Assembly: GCF_014696875.1 (NCBI RefSeq)
Contig: NZ_JACJQV010000187.1
Span: 1 to 32,929, forward strand
Origin: Microcystis wesenbergii FACHB-1317
GTDB lineage: Bacteria > Cyanobacteriota > Cyanobacteriia > Cyanobacteriales > Microcystaceae
Direction: 5' to 3'
DNA length: 32,929 nucleotides
Notes under the pieces: model-generated
What the model saw: the letters and a program-made list of their open reading frames with translations, nothing else
Database searches by the model: none
What the model was told of the DNA's origin: nothing
Part shown: positions 16,483 through 24,388 of the stretch, one piece after another
Layout: every line of letters begins with the position of its first letter
Position numbering within the stretch: the stretch's first letter is position 1
Program-made: the position numbers and the translations under genes

Positions 16483-16508
16483 AGACAGGCATTGAGCCTG
16501 TCTTTTTT
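16483..16508 (+). terminator. intrinsic terminator after the membrane protein gene
   Basis: The stem is AGACAGGC (16483-16490) with GCCTGTCT (16496-16503), loop ATTGA, followed by a T run. It begins 22 bp after the stop codon of the preceding gene and closes the murT/gatD-side transcription unit. Confidence 0.87.
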
Positions 16509-16911
16509 AGATCGAGGATTTAGGGAGATGTCAGCACCAGAGCAGTACCAGAATACTCGACTGGAGGCTCCTTCTCTAAAAAAATTAAGGGAACGGTGAG
16601 TCCCGACAACATTGGATCACGCTCTTCGGGGATCGCTCTGTAACTGACGTGGTTGCTTTAATGGACTTGAGATGATTTGCCTACCGCTCTCAGCCTGCTT
16701 TCGCCGCAAATCATCGCAAAGGGCATTAGTATTGTATTGATTTAACTCAGGCTCTGTAAGACTTTTAGTCATAGCTAGTATATTTATATGGGGGAAGTTC
16801 AGTTATATTGCTAGTATCGGGGATTCGGGGCAAAATAAAGGTATGCTTCCTCAAAGCTGCTCCCAAGAATATCGACAGGGAACTCTCTAATTTTTCAACT
16901 TTTTAGGCAAT
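16509..16911. other. unexplained intergenic region with a 10-bp perfect stem
   Basis: This 403-bp region holds no convincing gene. It contains a perfect inverted repeat GATGATTTGC (16671-16680) and GCAAATCATC (16706-16715) with a 25-nt spacer. A 16-bp string TATGGGGGAAGTTCAG (16787-16802) is repeated at 21909-21924. A 23-codon open frame begins ATG 16527 but has its GGAG directly against the start, so I do not call it. A structured RNA or leader of the next gene is possible. Confidence 0.4.
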
Positions 16912-17205
16912 ATGTCTTATCCGCAAAAGCGATTCGTGATGGTCTGTCAGCATTCTTCCTGTTTGATCCAGGGTGCGTCCGAGCTTCTTTTAGCTTGGCA
17001 AACGGCAGCTCTCCCAGAAGATGTCATCGTTAGGACCAGTGGTTGTCAAGGACAGTGTAGCACTAGCCCCACGCTGAGAATTATTCCTGAAGAAACTTGG
17101 TACTGTCGTGTTAAACCAGAGGATGTCAATCAGATTGTCGAAGAACATTTAAAAAACGGTCAACCAGTTGAGCGTTTACTCCATCCACGCATTCACCCTC
17201 AATAG
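16912..17205 (+). CDS. [2Fe-2S] thioredoxin-like ferredoxin
   Basis: This 97-residue protein has four cysteines in the pattern of the thioredoxin-like [2Fe-2S] ferredoxin family: C12 and C17 (VCQHSSC), then C45 and C49 (SGCQGQCSTSPT). The family also includes NuoE/HoxE domains. Such proteins carry electrons or assemble in redox complexes, but no partner gene is adjacent. The region from RFVMVCQH to VRTSGCQGQC is the fold core, and KPEDVNQIVEEHLKNGQPV is the C-terminal helix typical of the family. It stands alone after a 450-bp gap. Confidence 0.85.
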   Translation: MSYPQKRFVMVCQHSSCLIQGASELLLAWQTAALPEDVIVRTSGCQGQCSTSPTLRIIPEETWYCRVKPEDVNQIVEEHLKNGQPVERLLHPRIHPQ

Positions 17206-17599
17206 ACCTCTGGTAAAAGTCAAAAATTGTCCTGATAGGTTAGGAGTAAGTAGTCAGTAGTCAGTAGTCAGGAGAATTAAGAATGAATAATAATCAATAA
17301 ATGGTTACGGAAGAACCCTATCGGCTCTCCCTTACTTATGGTTATCAGAAAAAGTTATCTGAGGGAGGGCTTATGCCTTGGCCCCCACATAACAACTAAT
17401 ATGGGGTAATTTAGGGGCGCAATGCTTGCACCCAATATGTGACATTAACAAAAAGCTTACACAATGATGTAGAGAGAGATCATTTTTTTCTCCTTTGTCT
17501 TTTTTTCAAGTCTAACTTTCGGCTCTTCTCTACTTTGTGTGATAAGCACTGATTATCATTCGTAGGAGTCTTGCTAGGCAAGGCTTTGAAGACTATATT
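17206..17599. repeat. repeat-bearing spacer with AGTAGTC heptamers
   Basis: No gene is visible. Three tandem AGTAGTC heptamers lie at 17249-17272. The block from GACCTCTGGTAAAAGTC (about 17206) through heptamers to GGAGAATTAAGAATGA (about 17271-17286) is matched in the same order at about 20732-20880, so it is a dispersed repeat. Further right, GGCTCTTCTCTACTTTGTG at about 17520 resembles the end of the MITE at 4729-4897. Confidence 0.6.
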
Positions 17600-17611
17600 T
17601 CTTTGACATCC

Positions 17612-18853
17612 TCACCGCCGGGGCCGGACGGTGATTCCCTGCAGATCAAACAAACTTAATTGAACGATCTTCGGTTGGGTTGACGCTTCACGGGATGATG
17701 CTTCTTTAACAGAAGTCTTACACTTTCCTCCACGCCCGTTTAAAGTCTCCGATTGTCCACCGGCGACCTTGATATTAATTGCGGCGTTTACATCCCTATC
17801 ATGAAAAGTCCCACAAAAAAGACATTCCCACTCACGGATATTTAATGCTTTCTTACCGCCGATATTCCCACAACAGGAACATCGCTGAGACGTTGGCTCC
17901 CAGCTCGAAATTATCCGAAAATCACGCCCATATTTATCAGATTTTGCCGATAGCATATCTCGGAAAGAACGCCATCCTAAATCTGATATGGCACGAGATA
18001 ACTTGCGATTTTTAACCATTCCCGATGTGTTTAAATCCTCTAAAATTATCGTTTGATTTTCACGAACAACTCTAGTGGATAGTTTCTGCAAGAAATCAGT
18101 GCGAGTGTCTTTAATCTTTGCATGGATTTTAGCTACTCGTTTCCTAGCTTTTTCCCGTCGGTTACTTCCTTTCTGTTTTCTAGAAAGGTTTTTCTGTGCT
18201 CTTCTTAGTCGTTTTAATCGTTTCTTTAGCGGTTTCGGTGCGTCTATCTTTTCCCCTGTTGAGAGGGTAGCAAAGGTAGCAATCCCTAGATCAATTCCCA
18301 CTGACTCCCCATTATCAGGAAGTATTTCGGGCTGAACCTCGACGACAAAACTAAGAAAATAGCGATCTGATGCGTCTTTAATCACGGTGACACTAGAAGG
18401 TTTAGAAGGTAATGGACGACTCCAAACGATTCTTAAATCACCGATTTTTGCTAAAGTAACGCAGTGTTGGTTAACGGTAAAACCATTATCGGTAAATCTT
18501 GCTGATTGTTTAGATTTACGTTTTTTAAACTTGGGAGGTTTGACTTTCTTTCCTTTTCTCTCGCCCTTACAAGATGTAAAGAAGTTAGAGTAAGCAGTCT
18601 CTAAGTCTCTCAAAGACTGTTGTAAAGGAATAGAAGAAACCTCGGTTAACCACCGTCTTTCTTCTGTTTTTTTGACTTGAGTTAGTCTTTTAGATAACTC
18701 AGTATATTTTGGCTTTTTCTCCCCTTGTCGATAGAGTTCTTGGCAGTAAGCTAAAGTATCGTTCCAGACAACACGCACACACCCAAACAACTGAGACAAA
18801 AGCCTCTTTTGTTGGTCTGTTGGGTAAATACGGTATTGATACCTCGCTTTCAT
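17612..18853 (-). CDS. tnpB: TnpB RNA-guided nuclease of an IS200/IS605 element
   Basis: TnpB proteins are RuvC nucleases guided by an RNA from the right end of the element; they help the element persist. The 413-residue protein starts at MKARYQYRIYPTDQQKRLL (ATG 18853; the frame is open further upstream but that part reads into the tnpA-side DNA and is not family-like). The RuvC residues are D188 in VGIDLGIATFA, E272 in IILEDLN and D354 in FHDRDVNAAINI. A zinc finger is formed by C325/C328 and C344/C347 (CSCCG, CLFCG). All catalytic residues are intact. The basic helical region KPLKKRLKRLRRAQ precedes the active domain. It is probably active, and the guide RNA would be transcribed leftward across 17612 and below. 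Confidence 0.93.
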   Translation of the reverse strand: MKARYQYRIYPTDQQKRLLSQLFGCVRVVWNDTLAYCQELYRQGEKKPKYTELSKRLTQVKKTEERRWLTEVSSIPLQQSLRDLETAYSNFFTSCKGERKGKKVKPPKFKKRKSKQSARFTDNGFTVNQHCVTLAKIGDLRIVWSRPLPSKPSSVTVIKDASDRYFLSFVVEVQPEILPDNGESVGIDLGIATFATLSTGEKIDAPKPLKKRLKRLRRAQKNLSRKQKGSNRREKARKRVAKIHAKIKDTRTDFLQKLSTRVVRENQTIILEDLNTSGMVKNRKLSRAISDLGWRSFRDMLSAKSDKYGRDFRIISSWEPTSQRCSCCGNIGGKKALNIREWECLFCGTFHDRDVNAAINIKVAGGQSETLNGRGGKCKTSVKEASSREASTQPKIVQLSLFDLQGITVRPRR

Positions 18854-18903
18854 TGGGTTAAGATGTGTGTGTCTGTAGTCTATTCTAACTAGGTCTGTTG
18901 ATA

Positions 18904-19305
18904 ATGTCAAGTCAGTTGCGAAGAGAAAGAAACTCTGTTTCCGATCTAAAGATACACTTGGTCTGTGTGACAAAATACAGAAGAAAGGTTTTTACTGGTA
19001 AAAGCCTGACTTTGGTTGAAAACTCTTTTAGGGAAGTTGCGGAAAAAATGAATTTTCAGATATTGGAATTTAACGGGGAGTCTGATCACATACACGCATT
19101 AATTGAATACCCGCCGAAACTATCTATTTCTGTAATGGTCAATTCTTTAAAAGGAGTCTCTAGTCGTAGGTATGGACAAGCTGGATATCCTAAGCCATAC
19201 GGGAAAGACGCTCTTTGGTCGCCCAGTTATTTCGTCTCTTCTGTAGGAGGTGCGCCTCTGGAAGTTCTTAAGTGCTACATCAAAAATCAGGAAAAGCCGT
19301 CGTAA
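18904..19305 (+). CDS. tnpA: IS200-type Y1 transposase TnpA
   Basis: TnpA is the single-strand DNA transposase of IS200/IS605 elements. The 133-residue protein has the HUH motif H62-I-H64 (SDHIHALIEYPP) and the nucleophilic Tyr125 in CYIKNQE near the C-terminus. The texts SVSDLKIHLVCVTKYRRKVF and MVNSLKGVSSRR are family typical. An in-frame TTG at 18898 lies two codons upstream; ATG 18904 is preferred. The length is close to the family norm and no stop or frameshift is visible. It is divergent from tnpB and shares its promoter region. Confidence 0.92.
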   Translation: MSSQLRRERNSVSDLKIHLVCVTKYRRKVFTGKSLTLVENSFREVAEKMNFQILEFNGESDHIHALIEYPPKLSISVMVNSLKGVSSRRYGQAGYPKPYGKDALWSPSYFVSSVGGAPLEVLKCYIKNQEKPS

Positions 19306-19320
19306 AACGACGGGGTTTTA

Positions 19321-19730
19321 ACCCAAATTTTCGATAAGTTAGCTAAAAAGGCAGATAAACCTTACTGTTCCAGTGTTCTGGCGTTCTCTGTTTCCTTATC
19401 GACCTAGACCAATTTAGATGCGGGGGTGGCTTATTAGGTCTAAATCCAGAGTCATTGACCTAATAATGGAGCTATTTTAATACTCTTTTGCTACTAGGTC
19501 AACCCATTTGATACTAAATCCTGTTTAAAAGGCATAGGATATCGGGGAGCAGGGAGAGGGGAGCGGAGCTGCGGAGAAACAATCCATAACTGGGTTTTTA
19601 AAGTTCGATTGGGAGTTAATCATACTATTAAAAACGGATTTGGTTTGAGTGCCTGTGATTTCAATCTAGAGACTTAATTCGCAGACAATACATTTGTCCT
19701 AAGTTATTGGTTTCTTGTGGGTATTTCCGA
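19321..19730. repeat. spacer between IS200/IS605 element and infC, with inverted repeats
   Basis: No gene is seen. A 10-bp inverted repeat TTATTAGGTC (19431-19440) / GACCTAATAA (19457-19466) forms a hairpin. ATACTAAATCC at 19511-19521 and the decayed partner GGATTTGGTTT at 19636-19646 are the ends of the same element type found at 14234-14327, here about 136 bp long and with a G-rich interior. Confidence 0.55.
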
Positions 19731-19755
19731 AAAAAAGGGGTTTTAGCCCCTTTTT
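19731..19755 (-). terminator. intrinsic terminator downstream of infC
   Basis: On the minus strand GGGG-CTAAAA-CCCC is followed by a T run and preceded by an A run, giving AAAAAGGGG paired with CCCCTTTTT. It lies 14 bp after the infC stop and could work in both directions. Confidence 0.8.
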
Positions 19756-19768
19756 CTGGATTAGTTAG

Positions 19769-20299
19769 TTATTTTTTCGGCGATAACATCATCATCATGT
19801 TACGACCTTCTTTTTTTGGCGCTTGCTGTACCTCAGCTACATCCTCTAAATCTTTGGCCATGCGCGCCAGTAATTCTTCGGCTAGGTTAGAGTGTTGAAT
19901 TTCCCGGCCTCGGAAGGTAATCGTCGCTTTTACCTTATCTCCCGCTTTTAAAAAACGTTGCGCTTGGTTGACTCGCACGTTGTAGTCATGCTCATCAATT
20001 TTATAGCGCATTTTAACTTCTTTTATATCGGCTGTATGCTGTTTTTTCTTGGCCTCACGGGCTTTTTTCTCCTGTTCAAACTTGTATTTACCATAGTCCA
20101 TAATCCGGCAAACGGGAGGATTTGCCGTTTCACTGACGAGGACGAGATCAAGTTCCTTTTCTTCGGCCACGCGCAAAGCTTCGGCAGGAGTAATAATGCC
20201 TAGTTGAGAGCCGTCGCTATCGATAACGCGGATTTCAGGAAAGCGGATTCTTTCGTTAATTTGGGGGAGATCGCGAGTAGTGCGTCTTTTATCTATCAC
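19769..20299 (-). CDS. infC: translation initiation factor IF-3
   Basis: IF-3 binds the 30S subunit, prevents premature 50S joining and checks start-codon pairing. The 176-residue protein has the N-domain ([20 protein letters not shown], then [20 protein letters not shown] and [19 protein letters not shown]) and the C-domain ([19 protein letters not shown], then [20 protein letters not shown]). The start is GTG at 20299, in line with the unusual start codons often used by infC. It ends [11 protein letters not shown]. It is a single-gene unit with its own terminator. Confidence 0.97.
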   Translation of the reverse strand: MIDKRRTTRDLPQINERIRFPEIRVIDSDGSQLGIITPAEALRVAEEKELDLVLVSETANPPVCRIMDYGKYKFEQEKKAREAKKKQHTADIKEVKMRYKIDEHDYNVRVNQAQRFLKAGDKVKATITFRGREIQHSNLAEELLARMAKDLEDVAEVQQAPKKEGRNMMMMLSPKK

Positions 20300-20930
20300 A
20301 GGCGTTCTGGGTTATCTCTATTCTGGTTAATTAATCGACTGGAGTTTACAAAATGATTTACTTGCTATTCTACCTACTCGATCGAGTTTCTTGGCCAATT
20401 GTTAAGATTTCTTGCAATGTTAATTTTTAGTCGTCGGCCGTCAGCCGGCGGCCTTGAGCTAGATAAGCTGTTATGCTTGGGCTTTGTTAGACTAAGATTC
20501 CATACTCTCAGGAATTGATTCGGTAAGGTGCGTTCCCCCTGGTCGATTAGTTGCTTAGTCAGAGTTGCAGCAGGGAACGCTATTAGTAGGAAAGGATCGG
20601 GCGAAAGTTGAGAAGATTGTCCAGTATGGTGGAATTCGCCATGAAACTTCCATTCCCCTTTGAGAATTTGTTGAATGCCGCGCTGATATTTTAATATTAC
20701 TTATTGCCTAAAACTAGGATTACTTATATTAGACCTCTGGCAAAAATCAAAAATCTGACCTTAGATGAGGAGTCTCCGAGCCAGTAGTCAGTAGTCAGGC
20801 TTCGGCCGTGAGCTCAGGCTTCGACGGTGAGCTCAGCCGAACCGCCGAACGGAGAATTAAGAATGAGCATTAATCAATTAAATGCTCTATTTAGGGATTT
20901 TAGGCAATTTTATGCCTATTTTTCTCATTT
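20300..20930. repeat. intergenic region with short repeats upstream of the AAA pseudogene
   Basis: No gene is seen in 630 bp. It must hold the infC promoter on the minus strand. Repeats present: GCGTTCCC (20530-20537) paired with GGGAACGC (20573-20580), two AGTAGTC heptamers at 20783-20796, and a tandem 19-bp repeat beginning GGCTTCG at 20798 and 20817 (two mismatches). The left flank GACCTCTGGCAAAAATC (about 20732) and the right flank GGAGAATTAAGAATGA match the repeat at 17206-17286. Confidence 0.55.
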
Positions 20931-21229
20931 TTGAACTCTATTAAAGTTCATGGCTTTAAATCCTTTGATAATTTTGAAATGGAATTTACGCCCCTTACTG
21001 CTGGGGTTAACGCCGATGGTAAGAGTAATTTATGTGATGCTTGGCAATTGTTGGTGCGGCTGGCACAAGTCGATCTGAAGAAGGCTTTGAGCGAGTAACG
21101 AGGACATCCTAGCCAACTTTTTACCCAATATGACGAGGACGACTACGCCACGGAAAGGGAATTTATAGTTGAGATGTTAGTCAATCGCCAGGTAAAAGAT
21201 CCTTGGGGTGGAGAAGTCGATCTTAAATA
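20931..21229 (+). pseudogene. AAA-family ATPase, N-terminal remnant
   Basis: One frame reads SIKVHGFKSFDNFEMEFTPL, then DGKSNLCDAWQLLVRLAQVD. After a TAA at 21096-21098 it continues in the same frame with RGHPSQLFTQYDEDDYATER and FIVEMLVNRQVKDPWGGEVD. This is the start of RecF/SMC-like AAA ATPases, in which the Walker A would be GANGAGKSN. Here two or three residues of it are deleted (VNADGKSN), so ATP binding is lost. The gene is cut at 21229 by the 518-bp repeat element. I could not follow the family sequence beyond the element, where the downstream text does not match. It is dead and may be a remnant of a defence or recombination gene. Confidence 0.72.
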
Positions 21230-21747
21230 GGGTTGGCGGCAAAAAGTTTTTCGTGGGGGCAGGGGGGGTGTAGGGTTTTACCGATTTTGAGGGGGTCAAT
21301 TATACCATTTTTCTTTATTCTTGGCAGGTATCTTACCCCCTCTTGCCCCCCCGACCCCCCCGATGTCGGGGGGGCAGGGGTAGGGCTGATTCATTCTCTA
21401 GTTTGATTCCTTGTTTGTCTGTCTTCAATCGCTTACGGGGCAAGCAAAGCAAGGCATTTTAAAAATTTTTCAGATATTTGTTCTGAGAAATTGACTGAAA
21501 ACCTTGCCAGATAAGGATTTGATTGAATGACATTTGCGAGAATGAAACGACCCTAGGGGCAGGGGGGGGGGGGGGTTAGGGCGATTAACCATCTCTGCCA
21601 TTACTTATGAAAAATGGTATTACCTAATTTTCAGGGAAAAAGTCCCGGAATTTTCCCCCCGATCACTCCCAGATCTGGTACTTTTTGATTGACCAAAGGT
21701 CTAAAAGTCTTACCCAACAAGGTTTTTAGATTTATTCAGCCAGCCCT
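21230..21747. mobile_element. 518-bp relative of the 227-bp MITE, with 5-bp target duplication
   Basis: The left end GGGTTGGCGGCAAAAAGTTT and right end TTTATTCAGCCAGCCCT correspond to the ends of the 227-bp MITE (GGGTCTGCTGAAAAAG and ATTATTCAGCCAGCCCT). It is flanked by an exact 5-bp direct repeat AAATA (21225-21229 and 21748-21752). The interior has long G/C runs, an inverted pair TATACCATTTTTC / GAAAAATGGTAT, and a separate 176-bp element at 21381-21556. No gene is present. Confidence 0.75.
21381..21556. mobile_element. 176-bp ISAs1-derived MITE nested in the 518-bp element
   Basis: Ends TAGGGCTGATTCATTCTC (21381-21398) and GAGAATGAAACGACCCTA (21539-21556) match as inverted repeats at 15 of 18 positions. 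The left end equals the right terminal repeat of the ISAs1 element at 21951-23140. It is flanked by an exact 10-bp direct repeat GGGGCAGGGG (21371-21380 and 21557-21566). ISAs1 elements make 8-10 bp duplications, so this fits a non-autonomous ISAs1 relative. The G-rich flank makes the duplication slightly less conclusive. Confidence 0.75.
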
Positions 21748-21950
21748 AAATATACCTGGACTTCCCCGTTGACAAAAGGCCATAACATCTGCTGTAGGAG
21801 GAGAATTTTGTCCATTAAGAAATGTTACAAATTACCTGGGTACATTAAGAAAAGTTAACGGGTGCATCCATTGATGGATAAGGGTTTTCGGCTCTTGTAG
21901 TAGATATGTATGGGGGAAGTTCAGGTATACAATTTTTCAAAAGTAATGGC
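21748..21950. other. short spacer between the 518-bp element and the ISAs1 element
   Basis: There is no gene. It contains the second copy of TATGGGGGAAGTTCAG (21909-21924). The beginning could be the continuation of the AAA pseudogene after the insertion, but the translated text is not recognisable. Confidence 0.4.
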
Positions 21951-23140
21951 AGAGGCTGATTCATTCTAACAAATCGCAAAGCCTGAACCACTTGTTATCA
22001 AGCCATCTTTGCCCCTTTGTAATGGATAAAAAGCCTAAACCTCTGAAAAGATTTAGAGCTATAGTTTGGAGAATTGACAAATTACTAACAGCTTGAAAGT
22101 CAGTTCAAGGTAAAATATCTTCCTTAAAAATTACGTCTTTTACCCAGTGCAACTGATTTTCTATGTTCCAATGACCTCGGATTTTTCGAGCAAAAGTCTG
22201 ATCACTTTCTACAAAATTACTAATGTAATAGGCACAATTATAATACTCTTCTCCCCCTCTTTTACCATACCTTTCCACCTTAATATAACTTTTAATGTGT
22301 TCCCAAACACTATTAAAAGGATGAGTTACATTAAAGACTGATGTTAGTCTGATTAGGTCTCGTCCATGACTTTTGTCGTCTTCACAATCAATGCTCACAG
22401 GCTGAGAATTTTTTGTCACTTCCTCCACGGGTTTATATAAATTTAATTGATTAACTTTGAGAGTTATCAAATAGTCATTATTATAATCAATAATCTCGTG
22501 GAGAGTAACTCGATTAGAGTGGAAAGCATCTAGAGTAAAAATTTTCTCTGTTAGCTCTGTATTTCTTACCATATCTTGAACTTTATCAACTTCTGAGCTT
22601 TCTTTATTCTCCCATCGCTCTAGGTGTAATACTATACCTGTTTCCTGACTAAAGAAAGAAGCAAACATGACAAAATTCTGGGTTGCATCATCGTGATTGA
22701 TAACGTTACTTCTCAGGCTTTTGCCATCAATAGCGATCCAATCTAATCCCTCTTTATTCTGATACTCTTCCCGTGCCTATTCGTTAAAAATATATAAGAT
22801 ATCTGAACAATTTAATCCCATTAAAACCCTTCTAATGGTTGAATAAGAGGGAACTTTTTTCCTAGGTAGTTTAAAGTATTTTGTTAATAAGGCTTGGTTG
22901 TATTTAGCCAAGTCACCGATAGCCCTATAGCTAGTATAGGACTGCATAATTGCCGGGATAATGACTAAAAGTACGACCCATAGCTGGTGTCTTTTTCCAG
23001 AACTTTTCCGAAAATCTTTTACTTTCTTGAATTTTTCGATTAGCCTCTGCATAGTATAAAAAGATAAGCTAAACATTCCTCATTTTACATGAGTTTGTTC
23101 ACCTTACTTTTTTTTAGTCTTCGAGAATGAATCAGCCCTA
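21951..23140 (-). mobile_element. ISAs1-type insertion sequence
   Basis: The right end GAGAATGAATCAGCCCTA (23123-23140) and the left end GAGGCTGATTCATTCT (about 21953-21968) are inverted repeats of about 16 bp with one mismatch. The transposase gene fills the interior on the minus strand and its last stop codon lies in the left repeat. No flanking direct repeat is visible, so the element may have been rearranged at one side. The DNA beyond the right end (CCCGACTTCGGGGGG) resembles the DNA beside the nested MITE (CCCCCCGATGTCGGG). Confidence 0.78.
21961..23076 (-). pseudogene. ISAs1 family transposase with two in-frame stops
   Basis: The N-terminal part reads RLIEKFKKVKDFRKSSGKRH, then SYTSYRAIGDLAKYNQALL and PSYSTIRRVLMGLN, the H-repeat/ISAs1 N-domain. 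A TAG (complement of 22777-22779) follows at YIFNE. The same frame then gives GLDWIAIDGKSLRSNVIN with the first catalytic Asp, FTLDAFHSNRVTLHEII with the second, and RGHWNIENQLHWVKDVIF with the Glu. A TGA at 22105-22107 (after KEDILP) is again followed in frame by LSILQTIALNLFR and the final stop at 21961-21963. Both breaks are single substitutions with no shift of frame. Confidence 0.85.
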
Positions 23141-23158
23141 CCCGACTTCGGGGGGATA

Positions 23159-23254
23159 TATAGCGGTTTTCAGTCTAATAAAGTATAGTAAATCCCTTGA
23201 TAGATAGGCGTTTCAGCGTTTCAATCGGGACTCACTTCTGTGAAAACCGCTATA
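23159..23254. mobile_element. 96-bp MITE with perfect 14-bp inverted ends
   Basis: TATAGCGGTTTTCA at 23159-23172 is perfectly complemented by TGAAAACCGCTATA at 23241-23254. The outer TA on each side is compatible with a TA target as used by IS630/Tc1 elements. The 68-bp interior is non-coding. It lies just right of the ISAs1 element. Confidence 0.75.
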
Positions 23255-23573
23255 AGTAGTCGTGCCAAATTAATTTCCTAGTCGAGACTGGGAGACTGCG
23301 AGACTGGGAGACCCCGAGACAGCGAGACCCCCAGACAGCTATCAGGGATCGGATTTGAGTTTTCAGTTCACTGTTTACTGATCACAGCAAAAGGCTGACG
23401 GCTGAGAGCTTAGATGTGTAATTAATTTTGCTTAGGTACTTATGGATATTCTCCACAAAATGTTACATTAAATGTTACATTAAAGGTTGAAACTTGATTG
23501 TTAACTGGTTTAAAGGCCAAAATTAGCAGTGAATGGCCATATATCGCCAGATTTAAACCCAAACGTGCATACC
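23255..23573. repeat. GAGAC-type tandem repeats and leader upstream of grpE
   Basis: The stretch 23283-23335 is a degenerate tandem repeat of GGGAGACT/GCGAGACC-type units. Nearer grpE there are two copies of AATGTTACATTAAA (about 23459-23490). No CIRCE operator (TTAGCACTC-N9-GAGTGCTAA) is seen, nor a convincing promoter. An in-frame GTG at 23529 could extend grpE into this region. Confidence 0.55.
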
Positions 23574-24299
23574 ATGATGAGTGCAGAACCAAATAACTCA
23601 GCAATTTTCGACGAAAACCAAGAATCCTTTTCTAATTCCCCTGAATCTCTTGCCAACGAATCAGAAACCAGTGTCACCGATGAAGCCAAAACGGTGACGG
23701 ACAAGGCCGCCTCTAGTGAGGAATTTTCCCTTCTAGGCGCCATGACTATCGATTTTCTACAAGAGGAGATCGACACTCTCAAGCAGCAGTTAGAGGAGCA
23801 AACCCAACAGGTTGATGCCTATAAGAAACGCTATATCACTCTAGCGGCCGAGTTCGACAATTTTCGCAAACGCACAGAGAAAGAAAAAGAGGAACTGGAA
23901 ACAAAAACCAAGGGCAAAACCCTGATGGAAATTCTTGGCGTGGTGGATAATTTTGAGCGCGCCCGTACTCAAATTAAACCGGCTAATGATGGCGAGATGG
24001 GTATTCACAAGAGTTACCAAGGGGTCTATAAAACCTTAGTAGAGAGTCTCAAGCGTTTAGGCGTTTCCCCCATGCGTTCGGAAGGTCAACCCTTTGATCC
24101 CACCTACCACGAAGCGATGATGCGGGAGTACACCGATGAACATCCCGAAGGCACGGTGATCGAGCAGTTAGTGCGAGGATACACTCTCGGAGAACAGGTT
24201 TTGCGTCATGCTTTGGTAAAAGTGGCCGCCCCCAAAGAGGCGGATCCTAACGCTGATCAGTCAGAATCTACTTCTATTCCATCCCAGGAATCGGTCTAA
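23574..24299 (+). CDS. grpE: nucleotide exchange factor GrpE
   Basis: GrpE releases ADP from DnaK and so drives the Hsp70 cycle. From the ATG at 23574 ([14 protein letters not shown]) the protein has 241 residues; an in-frame GTG at 23529 adds 15. The acidic, Ser-rich N-terminus is followed by a long helix and coiled coil ([20 protein letters not shown], then [20 protein letters not shown]). The C-terminal beta domain has [23 protein letters not shown] and [19 protein letters not shown], all family signatures. dnaK is not next to it: the following gene is convergent. A hairpin AATCCC-GATG-GGGATT just after the stop has no T run, so it is not called as a terminator. Confidence 0.95.
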   Translation: MMSAEPNNSAIFDENQESFSNSPESLANESETSVTDEAKTVTDKAASSEEFSLLGAMTIDFLQEEIDTLKQQLEEQTQQVDAYKKRYITLAAEFDNFRKRTEKEKEELETKTKGKTLMEILGVVDNFERARTQIKPANDGEMGIHKSYQGVYKTLVESLKRLGVSPMRSEGQPFDPTYHEAMMREYTDEHPEGTVIEQLVRGYTLGEQVLRHALVKVAAPKEADPNADQSESTSIPSQESV

Positions 24300-24388
24300 A
24301 ATCCCGATGGGGATTAAACTGGTTTGAGGGTTAGGTATTAGCCGGTAGGGTCTGTATTCCCTCCCTATCACCTATCCCCCATCCCCGC

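Larger units (their letters stand above)
17600..19320. mobile_element. IS200/IS605-type element with divergent tnpA and tnpB
   Basis: The unit has an HUH transposase gene (tnpA, plus strand) and a tnpB gene (minus strand) read apart from a 50-bp common region. Both ends carry subterminal hairpins rather than inverted repeats, as expected for single-strand transposition. One is CACCG/CGGTG around 17613-17633, overlapping the last tnpB codons; the other is CCGTCG/CGACGG at 19297-19313, with the tnpA stop in its loop. Exact cleavage sites cannot be fixed by eye, so the borders are approximate. Confidence 0.82.

Noticed and set aside
16527-16598. 23-codon open frame starting MSAPEQYQNTRLEAPS
   Set aside because: It is too short, and its GGAG touches the start codon. 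Nothing else supports translation.
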